From Anopheles merus (Eukaryota > Arthropoda > Insecta > Diptera > Culicidae), in NCBI RefSeq assembly GCF_017562075.2, contig NC_054082.1:37567942-37631941 (forward strand): a stretch of DNA of 64,000 nt, in the 5' to 3' direction. The position numbers were made by a program, and so were the translations under genes. Below the pieces are notes generated by a model, which was not told where the DNA came from, made no database searches, and was given only the letters and a program-made list of their open reading frames with translations. Shown here piece by piece: positions 11,501 to 23,500 of this stretch (the first letter of the stretch is position 1; each line of letters starts with the position of its first letter).

Positions 11501-14500
11501 CGCGCGTCGCCTGCAGCCGTTCGGCCAGCCGGTCCGGTTCGGTCAGGTCCAGGTCGAAGAACTGGCGTATGATTTCGCCCACCCGCCCATCCGGCCCGGG
11601 CTCACTCTGTTTGGCCGTTTGCTCGTTCGCTAACGACTCGCGCAGCGTTTGATTTTCCTGCCGCAGGGTGGCCAGCTTTTCGTCGTACTCCTTCGCCTTG
11701 CCTTCCAGCTGCACCGAGTTGTCGATGATCACGCTGCGCAGCTCGTTCTGCAGCTCGCCGATTTCGCGCTCCAGCTGGCCGATGTGCTCCGACCGATCGA
11801 GCTCGGCGGTCAGCTTCTGCAAATTGTCCCGCTCGGTGCGCACGTCCTCCAGCGCTTGGCGTAGCTGCTCTAGCTCGGCCACCAGCTTGGCGCTCGGTGC
11901 CGGTTGCTCCGGCGTCGGAACTGCCACAACGAACTCCGCCGCCTCGTCGGCGGTTCGCTGGCGCAGCTCTTCGATTTCCGCCCGCAGCGTCTGGCACAGC
12001 TCGTCCGCTGTCGCCCGTTCGTCTCGCTGCTCCTGCAGCTGCCTTTCGAGCGCTGCCACGGCTTCCACATTTTCGCACACGATTCGCTCGAGCTCCGCCG
12101 TCAGCTTGGCCGTTTCGATGCGCAGCTTCTCGTTGTCCTGGCAGATTTGGGCGTGCGTTTGTTCCAGCCGTTCGAAGCGTGCCTGCAACTGCTGCAGTGC
12201 GGTCTCCGATTCGGTCGCCTTTACTTTCAGCTCCGCCTCGAGCCGGCCGCACTGGGCCTGCAGGTCGCGCTTGCTGGCGACCAGATTTTCCAGCACCACC
12301 TCGTGCTGGCGGTCGAGCTCTTCGATGTTTTCGTTCAGCTCGCGGTTTTCGCCGCTCACCTGGCCCAGCTTCTCGTTCAGCAGGGCGTTCTCGAGCTGCT
12401 GCTTCTTGAGCTGCTGTAGCTTCTCGTTCAGCTGGCGCTGCAGCCGCTCGATGATGTCGCTTTCGCTGGCGGGCGCTTCGAGCGGAATCGTCGTCAGGTC
12501 GGTCGGCCCGGAGGAGGGCGATTCGTTGTCGTCCTTCTTTGAGGAGGACGATGTGGACGAGATGTTGTTGTCCGGGTCCCAGAACCAGCTGTCCTCCAGC
12601 GTGCTGGTGACGGTCGTGGTGGTGATGCTGCTTCCCACATGCTGTTCCGGTCCGAGACTCTGCAAGAGACGGTCGAGAGAAATATTGTCCATTAGTGCCA
12701 CTAGATTATTTTTAGCTAACGAGGGGAACAGCTTTGAACCCGCGCGCACAAGGGGACGTTAAGAATGTCAACTGGGACTGCATGCTGTCTTGTTTTGTTA
12801 GTCAGCATGGATACCATTAAAAAGTAAAGGGATATTTATTGCTACTATGTGCGTACACTACAGAAGAAGGTATTTTGTAAACAGAAGTTGAACATTTTGA
12901 TGGCACCATTTGGTCGAATTAAGAATTAATTATTTGATTAACAAATTAGTTGATGAAAAATTAATAAAATCTTATCGTAAGATACTTCCGTCTCTCTCAA
13001 ACCTGTTTTTGGGGGTATGCGGTGGGACTCATCATCATCATTAGAGATGTTGAAATGAGTCGGAACGCGAATGTTAGATAGAGGGTCTTATCTAGAATAT
13101 CTTGAGGGCAGTCCTTCCCTTCCCGAAAGCCACATTTAAATTTAGAAATGATGCAAGCGAAACCCGTTTTGTCGTAGGTTCGCGTTTCAGCAAACGAACG
13201 ATTCCGATGACACAGCGACACAGTGCACTACGTGGCAGAAGCATTCCTCAGATAAGCAAGATACCCCTCCTCAACGCCATCATTCGCCAGTGCACACTAT
13301 GCGGGTCGTGTGGTTTGGTTCCCGAAGGTGGCCAGCTCATCGCAAAACTGGGCGACACGCCTGCCAACACCCAACAGAGCACGCTGCTTATCAGCTCGAA
13401 TTGCCAAATGAAGGTTCCGATTCGTGTCTCGTTGTCTGCCTCCGCCGACTGGGCCTCCGCGACCCGCAACTTGGGCTTTCGTAATCGCGCAACTATTTCC
13501 TGATAGATGTCACCATCATCATCGATCGAGAACAGCGCGTAGAGCATAGGCTTTGCCTAACGCAACCTCGTACCCTCGTATACCCCGTAGTTAGTAGGCA
13601 CCGTCTGGCGGAACTCGCGCCACAAAACACAACGACGACGATGGTGGTGGAGAAAGAAGACATGCGTGCAGAAAATTGCATGTTGCGCAGTGCGCAATGG
13701 ATGACAATGATGCGCAGCACACAAACAATTGTGCAGTGCAGGGCGGAGAACGTGTGGAGTGGTGGAGGATCGGATGTCAGGCATGCGAATTAATGATAGG
13801 CATTCTTTTAATATGCGAAATTAAATAAACGTCGACGAGCCTCACACACACACACATAAACATCGCGATAGGCGAACTGGGATCCAGTGGATCGGCCTTC
13901 GGGTTGGTTTGGTTGGCGTGTCTAATAAAGGGTCTCTCTCTCTCACACACACTCTCTAGTGTCTGAAGGCTGTATCGCAACTGTTTTTCCGATTAAATCA
14001 TATGCTCCTCCACCGCTTCCCAACGTTGTGCGGGAAAACAACGCGACCGCATACATAAATCACTGCAGCTGGAGGTAAGGGCGCGGAGAGCGTGCGGGAC
14101 GATACAATGTGCAATGTGCAGCTGGGAGGTTTGCGATCATCATCAGCGATATAGCAATAATTGACGGAAGGGGGATGGAGCCGATGGAGCCATTCCTTTC
14201 ACAACCACACACGAAAGGGGACATCTCCATCCCCATCGATAGTGTTTTGATCATCCGGTCCTGTGCTCGATCGTCTTCAGATTCGGGAAATCGACAGTAA
14301 TAAAATGCAATGCACTTGTGTAATAATGCAATGCGACCGGGCACAAGTATGTGGCACTTTGTCAGCGTGAGCTTTGAAACCCTTTTGTGATCGCATCATT
14401 CAATGAGCAAACCCTGGAGAGAGGACTCAAGCGCGGATGACTTCGCATGCGCAGGAAGGTGGACGGGAGTGACTATCAAAGCCGATGACAAAATTGATGA

Positions 14501-17500
14501 AAAATTATTATGCAACACGTGTGTGTGTGTGACGCAGGCTGCTGGCGGCTTCTGGATGGAGGTCGTGTGGACGAGCAACACCGTGTACGTGAGTGTATGT
14601 GTGGGTGTTCCGAGCTGATTATGCTATTCAAACGCTGCCACCAGTCATTACTACCAAACAGTAAAAAAACACATCCTATGCACATACAACAGCACGGCGC
14701 AACAATTCGTTCCATGCCGCGAAGACCTTGACGAGAAACGTGACACACAAGCGCGAACAGAGAGACTGTGCAGGGGGAGGGCCTGACGGTGTACTTAACG
14801 CCTCGGCGTCTTTCGGCTTCGGCTTCTGGAGTTGATGAGCAGCACACACCTGGTGCGGCACAGGTTGCTACCGCAGCAGCAGCAGCAGCAGCAGCCCCCA
14901 TATTAAACTACAATGAGATAGCATTGCTTTGCTGGCAAGGAAGCAATTGAAGGCGGTGTGGAGGTCAACGTGTAATTTCGTTTAGAAGCCTTTTACTCAA
15001 TTGTTTGACTGTTGGGGGCTGTTTTGTGTATGTGTGTGTGTATGTCACCATTCGCCATAACTGCTCGTCGGTGTACTTATGCGTTTTGTCCTTCGTTTGC
15101 ATCCAACGAGGGGAACCCCCCTGGTTGGTGGGTTAAGCGCGAAAGCGTCGACTACATAAACAAACCTGCGCGTGTGCGTAGCAAGGTTTTTTTTATGGTA
15201 TTTTAGTACCGTTAGCAGGATGATGATGGAATGGTAATGATGTCGGCAAAAAGTGGAAAATTAATCGTTCCGAGCAAAACCATTTCGGCTTCTCCTGAAC
15301 CATGGAAGTTATGCGCAAATGCAACCGTGCACCGTCGGGCAACACAGGTTTCGTGGAAAATAGGATAAACCGTACTCACAAAAAAAAAATCACTTACAAA
15401 TACTTGGAACCCGTGGGAAGTGTTTATTGATTCGTTGCATATTGATGCACTTGAAGCAGGCAATTAGTATTTGCAAAGATGAGTGTGGGGGAAAGCCCAT
15501 CTAAACTAGAAGCGAACCGGGCGATGACTGATGCATTACAGATATTGCCGTTGCTGTACACACAGATCGTGTGTGTGTGTACATCAAAGCTTAAGCCTGG
15601 ATTAAGGTTCCAGTGACATAGATAATAAAACATATTGAAATAAAAAATTAAATGCATTTAATATTTCAATAAGTCTTACAGTTTAAATAGATGGGGAATT
15701 GAATATACTTTCTTTTGGTGTACGATGAGCTATATTCTGATAAAGAGGCGGACAAATTTGGTTATAAAAACAGCCTATGAGACCACCTGGTCTACATAAA
15801 TTTTGGTTCTAGATTTCAAAACACGACCTTTTTTGGATATTTTTTCGAGCAGGCACTCGAAAATTATCTAATCTAATTCTAGCTTTGAGGCTAAAATAAT
15901 CTAGGCAGAAAATCGCAAGCTAGTTTTGTATGTGATTTTGTATGGAGTGTTAACACGATTTCAGCTGCCAACTGTCAAACTCCATATAAAAAAGCTGATT
16001 AGTATCGTAAAAGTCCCCAAATACAGCAAAAAAGCGACCTTTAGGAGTTATAGCTAAGTTCCCTTTTCGAGCCAACAATATCGCACACAAACGTTCGCCA
16101 GCTGATTATGATATGGCATGCAAACCGATCCATTGCTTCACATCCATCAATTGTAGAGATTAAACAAACAACTTCCTTTCTCTCTCTCTCTATACGAATG
16201 GCAATCGCGAGATCGTACCCTCCTCATGCCAGGGAATGTGCAGTTGATTAATCGTTCGTTGTGGCTAGTGATGGGCAAAACGGCTCCGAAGCCGGAGCCG
16301 GCTCCGACCGGCTCCAGACAATTTCGGAGCCGGCTCGGGAGCCGGCTCCGCACCAACGGCTCCGGAGCCGGCTCCGCACCGACGGCTCCGGAACCAGCTC
16401 CGGCTCCGACGGCTCCGGAGCCGGCTCCGCACCAACGGCTCCGAAGACGCACCAACGGCTCCGAAGCCGGCTCCGCTCCGACGGCTTTAACACAATGGAC
16501 CAAAAGAACTTTTTCAATGAAGTTTCAATCGAGGAAATCCGTAAATAGCGGAATAGGTCATGTTTAAAAGAATTTATCAAAAAAAAAAACCATCGATTAG
16601 TTTTGAATATTGTTAAGAAAGACGAGACAAACGAATGCTACACAACGTCATGCATGTCAATACTGCAATCACATCGTGTGTTAGCTTCCACATGTGCGAG
16701 AATATATATTCGTTTTTTTATTACGCTCCGCAGCCGTTGGAACAGAGCCGTCAGTGCAGAGCTGTTAGTCCGGAGCCGGCTACGGAACCGTTGGTGCGGA
16801 GCCGTTGGTGCGGAGCCGGCTTCGGAGCCGTTGGTGCGGAGCCGGCTTCGGAGCCGTTGGTGCGGAGCCGGCTCCGGAGCCGTTGGTGCGGAGCCGGCTC
16901 CGGAGCCGTCGGAGCCGCAGCCAGCTCCGGAGTCGTTGGTGCGGAGCCGGCTCCGGAGCCGTTGGTGCGGAGCCGGCTCCGGAGCCGTCGGAGCGGAGCC
17001 GGCTCCGGGAAAAAATCGGAGCCGGCTCCGGAGTCGTTAGTCCGGAGCCGGCTCCGGAACCGTTGGTGCGCTCCGAAACGCCCATCACTAGTTGTGGCAG
17101 GAAGAGAGGAACCGTCTCTTCCGATTCGCGGGCACGTGCACGTCATTGCCAGGCCATGAATCAACGATCGTGTACGGTCGTGCCGTCCGCTAGAACGGTA
17201 CGGGGGCACTTGCCTTTTTTTCTTTATTTTTAAGCACACCTGGACAGACTGCAGCAGTAGAACAGTTCTCCTCGCGTAGTACCGCAGAGCTAAACCTTGA
17301 GCCGGTCATCAGAACCGCGACCGCATTCGTGCAAAACCACACACACACACACACACACACACATGGAGCATTTAGTGGTTGTGATGGTCTATCGGCCGTT
17401 TGCGCCACCAGCAACGATTAGTGACACCTTTTGAAGGGCAAACCGTTCGAAATCTGCTGGTTCGAGCAGCTTAGCGAAAAACGGTACATGACAAATCCAT

Positions 17501-20500
17501 TGTGGAGCGGGGCACGAGCGGGAAGCAGGGATAAGGGACAGCCAGCTGTTGATTGCGTGTTGTAGAGCGATTTTAATCAGAAAGTTCCTTTCACACGACC
17601 AGCAAGTGGAAATGAGGGAAGGGGTCTTATATGGAAGATGCAGTTGCACCGTGAGACTGATCGTGAGTAAACGTTGGATGCAACTAGATTTATAAATATT
17701 TAAATAATTAGTAGTCTTTTCTTCCATTAAACCAATGCTTTTCTCTCTTTCTTTTACATTATTGAGCTTTAAAGCGATTGATTTTTGTGTGCTTTTAATT
17801 TTTTTTTTAAATTAAATGCGTCCCGCCAATCGCAAACGGGTTGCCCAGTCAAACGCTATTTACGTCAGCGCTGTTAGATTCTTGACCTTGCCAATGCACA
17901 CACACATACACCGACACAAACAGATCCACATAAGCCCATCAATGTCGTCCCGGTTATATAAGGTACGCTCACGCGTCCACCTCGACCGAAGGTACGGGGA
18001 GCCGATTTGACCGGGTTGCACGCGTTCGTCTCGGCGCGAGCGTTGAAATCTTTCGTTTTCACTGCACACACAACCGGAGCAGAAAACAAATGCGTGAATA
18101 GCGCAAAAAAAGACCAAACCAACAAGATGATGCCAAGTGTGTTTGTTCTCATCAATATTGCACTTTTTCTGCTATCTCTCTTTGTACTTCCCTCTCTCTC
18201 TCTATCTCTTTTTTAACCCATAAAACGACGTTGTGAAGAACAATGTATGTGTTTTGTAGTTAAGTGTGGAATGAAATATTAATAGCAAAAAAGTAAAATA
18301 AAACCCTGCACTGTGGTGATGATGGCGGTGTTCAGTCACCTATCAATGTCAACGAAGCTTACGCCAGCGCGTAGTGTGGGCAGGATGGGGAAGCATTCTA
18401 CTCTACTCGACGTTCTTCACCGGGGTATAGAGGAGGATGTTAGAAGCTCAAGGTTTAGAGGGTGCTGAAGCTTTGAGTTTTTTTTTACTAGCCAATCAAT
18501 CATAATAAAAATCATTACAGTGCGCCGTTGTGTATACGGTTTGGTCGCGGTCGGTACATGCTGGCTGCTCGCACCCATCAGCTACTAAAACTTGCCCAGC
18601 GAAAGAGAAGCGATCGACGAAGCGCACAGACAAAATGTCAATCATTATGCAATCGCAAATGGTTGAGAAATTTTACGTGCATCGGAAGGCCCTTTTATTC
18701 GAGCACGTGCACAGATGCAAATGTGCCATCCTCCCCTACCATTCCCACCCGTCCGTGGCGTATCCCCAGTGAGGAGGAGCATGGAATGAAACATGCAATA
18801 AAAGTATAAAATTGTTTAAACGTCGCTGTTTCTGAGAAAGAGCAAGCAAAAAAAAGCGACCCGAGGCCTTCTAAACACTGTTGAGCAGTTTGTGGCTTTG
18901 TGACTCGTGCTCACAGATCAAAGTTCTTTTCGGTCAGTCTGAGCTTCAGCATTCGTTCCCCCTTCCCCCCATCCCGTGCCGAGGTCATCTGTTTACGATA
19001 AGCGGTGTGTCATGCGATGGTGCGGATCATTGCGTCGCTGTGTGGCCGCACGAACGCATAAATGTGGCCCATCGTGGCGACAACGATGTCATGTGTGCAA
19101 GTAAGTGCACATTTGTCACCACCACCACTGCCACACTGCAGCGCGGGCCCAATAATCTGCGGCTGAAGTGCAGCTCGCTGCAAGGAACACAAACGAATGA
19201 GCAGAAACGCAAAGACATGTGGGCAACAGGGCAACGGTAGGCCATTATTTAATCACTGCACTTTTTGTCCCGTCCTGCTGTACGGTGGCGTTTTGGTTTT
19301 GGAGCTGGCAAGGACGGGGCGGCAGGTGGCAGATGATGTTTACGTTTTTAGGCACGACAGACCGGCCCCATACCGTCCGGTTCCGTCCGTCTAATCCATC
19401 AGCGGCGCAAAGATCGGCGCATCGTGACGGCATACCTTTGACGGAGCGCGGCGTGCATGGCGCCTCCTTCAAACCAAGCGTGTGCAAGCGTGCTGTGGAA
19501 AAGCTCCCGCAATCCGGCACAACACACTACACCACAAACTTGAGCCATCTTACATCGTGTACACAGTGCACACGAAGCGGACAAGAAGATGATGGTATCG
19601 GTTGCGCGTGCGTGCGTGCGTGCGTGCCGGTGCCGGTCGGACAACGACGATGACGACGTGGCAAAACGGATGACCGCGGTGCGCACATTGGACGGACGCA
19701 CGTTTTTCGTCATCTGGTCCGGTGTTTGTCTCCACCGGCACCGCTGCGACTGTTTGCTAAAGAGATGTTAGCTAATTTTATGCAATCGACGGTTTATGCA
19801 GCTTTGAATGAAGCGCGCATTCACTGCACGTTGGCGGCAATGGTTAGGGTTTTTACCGTAGCGCATGTTGGAAACACAGCCATCATGGTGGAAATTATGC
19901 TGCTCAAGGGACAGTGGCGGAATGTTGAAGGCTGAAATCCAACACCCCTCCATTGGTTGGGCGTCCGTTTAGACAACATAATTCAACACGTGCGCTTCAT
20001 TAGCCGAGTGACAAGATTTACCAATATGTTGCCAAAAGGATGCATGGTTTTTGCAGCATTTGCTTTTGCAAGGTGTATTCAGAAAAGGTAATAGAAATAA
20101 AGTTCTATTTTGCAATGTCTCGCCTTTCCAGAGAGGTTCCGTGGAAACTGAAATTGTTCTTAACAAAATAACAAAAGTCACTCTAACACTGTGAACAGTA
20201 TGATTGGTAGCTGCATTTCAAATAAGGAAATAAATATTTAACTAACTTTCGCAGTTAAATGGCAGTTCTTTCGGAAATGCTTGAAACAATAAAAATATCC
20301 TGTTTTATATTGGAGTACAGAAGAAATTTACAAAACATCAATTGTTTTCCATTAATAAAATTTAGGCGAACGTTTTTCATCACAAACAACAATGATTATG
20401 TCTTAAGGTGTTTCGCATGATTTTTATTGTTTCTAAGAATTGTCGTATTTTTGTACGAGGATTTATTGAGCGATTTTCTTTATTTTGATTTTTTTGATTT

Positions 20501-23500
20501 AACGTTTAATTTGAATGTAAAATTTCATCGTTACCTTCGTTTTGGTCACTCAAACTTATCTTTAATTTGTGCGCTGTAAGCTTATCAGGATTTCCACGCA
20601 TACATTTTCTATTTCTATAAATCGGCCCCTAGAAAGTTGGGACGGTCTGGTGGGACAGTCGTCAACTCGTACGACGTAACAACATGCATGCCCGTCATGG
20701 GTTCAAGTCCCGAATAGATCGTGCCCCCATACGTAGGACTGATAACAATAAGTCATAACAATAAGTAAGTATGGTAACAATAAGTCACTGAAAGCCAAGC
20801 TCACTTCACTAGTGGGTACAGGCAGGCCTTGACCGACAGCGGTTGTTGTGCCAAAGAAGAAGAAGAAGAAGATGGAATAGAAAGTTACTGGAAAAACTAA
20901 ACGTCGTACATATACTAATTTAAAAAATGCAAACAAAAAATAGCAGAGCCTTTGCAAGATGAATAATACCTTAACCTTATCTTAATAGATGGGTGGTTTA
21001 CAGCTCGAGTGAAATTGAACGTGAAATTTTGGGTGTTTCTTATTTATTTCATTATATAGTAATCAAAATATTGCTTACCGTACACCAATAAAAAGGAATA
21101 TCATTTCCCCAACTATGTAGATTATAAAACATGTCACAATAATTAATTATACATACATTTACTTGTGATTCCCCGCTATGTTCACTATACTTGTTTGCCA
21201 TATTCTCATGGATATTTAATGAAATATAGTTAAAAAAAAAACACAACATTTCACGTCCATTTTTACTAGAGCAGTAACCCAGGATTTAAGTTGAAAAATC
21301 TACATCCCTGTACCACATTATCCCTTCACCACCACATACTTTAATCTTCAAGCAAGAAGGAATCTGCACAGACATTGGCAATGGTCAGCTAACAGTATTT
21401 TAAACGGTTTTTATCTTTATTTCTACTAATGGAATAAACGTTACAGTAAGTTATTGAAGAAATCAGTTTTATTTCAACAGGTGCTTTGCTTAAAAATGGT
21501 CATAGTATTTAAAAACAACGCACACACATTACAGGGTTTCTCAAGCCAGCTCAACATCGTAACACTATTTTTCGAACACGTTAAACGATTGTCAACATCG
21601 TACATACAATTCGAATCCGTGAACTCTTTTCGATTTGGTAACACTAGGTTTTGAATGCGTAAAGTCCCAACTCGAATCTGGAAAATGTATAATGGGTGAC
21701 AAGACAGCCAACATACATTTTCCAGATTCGAGATGGGATTTTACGCGTTCAAAATCTAGTGTTACCAAATCGAAAAGAGTTTACGGATTCGAATTGTATG
21801 TACGATGTTGACAATCGTTTTACGTGTTTGAAAAATAGTGTCACAATGTTGAGCTGGCTTGAAAACCCCTGTATCGTATATTTGTCAGTACAATACAAAT
21901 TTACAAATAATCTTCAATGTTGACGTATAGGTCCCTGGGGCTAGCAAGTCCGGAATGGTGAGTAGTGCCATGAGCGTCAGTAGAACAACGGTGCCGACTA
22001 CACTTTACCCGGCCATACAACACACACACACGTCGAAGGTGTTAGAGTCGTAAATTAGAATTCCAAATTTACCCCTTCCCCGATCGAACGGGGTGTGATC
22101 GACCCCCATCGTCACTGCAGCTACCCCGCATGGAAAGGTGTCGGCAGTGAGAGATCTGCATGCGTGTGCGTGGAGTTCTCCGTTTCCGAACAGCAGCAGC
22201 AGCAGCAGTAGCAGCTGTCCCTAACTTTGAACGCTACTGAATATGCTCGCGCTACTTAACCCACATTTCGTGCAGGCGCGCTTCGCTTATTCGCGCCTTT
22301 TTGCGCCCCCTCCCTACCCACCACAGAAGTGTGCGGCGAGTGTAGATGCACCCTGGCTGAATGAATTGGAGGAGCTTGACGTGACGGTTGGTTTCCGCCA
22401 TCCACCAACCCCTACTTGACAACACCCCCCCCCCCTCCCAAACCCATATGTTTCGATAGGGTGGGGAAGGAAAAACGGCACCACTGCTGGCTGGCTGGCA
22501 AAAGTGCAAATGTATGCTAAACCCGAAACCGAACCGCGCGGCGTCGCGTCGGCCCCGTGCGATACGGGCCTGTGGGAGCTTTATATGCTGCCGTTTGCTT
22601 ATTCCCTTTTGCGGGATCGAGTGCTGGATCGAACAACACACCGGCGGTTCGAGGGGTGTACGATGCTCACCGGGCATAGAAGCTATGCACATCGGCCATC
22701 GGTAGGGAGGACGACCTGGAGTGTGTGTGTGGCTCCGTCCTGTTCGATGCTGACTAAACCGGGGCTAGCCGAGCACCCCGATGCTGCACCACCCCGCCAC
22801 CTGTGGTGCCGAACGCTCCCTCCCACCGGTCCTCTCTGCGCGCTGGTTGTGATGCTCCACACTGTGTGGTTTTGTTTAGTACGTACATGTTAATTAGAAT
22901 GCATCACGAGTTCGTCTAAGGGTTATGTAAATTTTCATAAACATACATACATTTGCCAGCGCTGATCTAGCGCCGACTCGACACATTTGGTCGTATTTTA
23001 AATAATTCATAACACTCACCACCCGGGCGAAAGGGATGCGAACGCGCCACACTTCCTGTGCCCGTTCGGTTTCTCGGACGATCGGCTTTCGGGCGAAGAG
23101 AAGATGGGTGTTTACTTCATAGCAATAAGCTAAGCGCACGGTTCTGCGGCCATAAGTTGGTGTTTCTAGCAAAACAGCATCCCCCCGTGCCTTAACACTA
23201 AAAAGGTTAACCCCCCCCCCTCCGTCAATACAAACAAGCGCTGAGAGCGTAGCGTAGTAGATCGTGCTACCATACTAATGTGTAAATTAACCATCTCAGA
23301 GATGCAACCAGCCGCGAGATGATTCCAAACACACGCATTTGTAAAGGAGAACAGAACAACAGCATAGAGAACATGACTCTCCGAAAGGTTTGGAGTAGAT
23401 TGTGAAGAGAGAAGACAAAAAAAAACCAAACGTACGCTAATGTACACGTCAGCTTCGTGCTACAACAATCACGCTTCCTTAGAAACAAACAGCACAAACT

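Noticed and set aside
11668..12762. 364-codon plus-strand frame over the Gmap coiled-coil exon
   Set aside because: Ser/Arg/Cys-rich shadow of the Gln/Glu/Leu-rich coiled coil on the minus strand.
13102..13547. Overlapping frames on both strands (133 and 99 codons) in a GC-richer block
   Set aside because: No motif, no plausible splice partners and equal openness on both strands. It could be unique intronic DNA. RNA-seq would be needed to revive it.
16603..17239. Several 100-170 codon frames rich in repeated Glu-Pro/Arg-Ser-Arg units
   Set aside because: They are translations of the GC-rich minisatellite arm of the foldback element in different frames, with no real protein.
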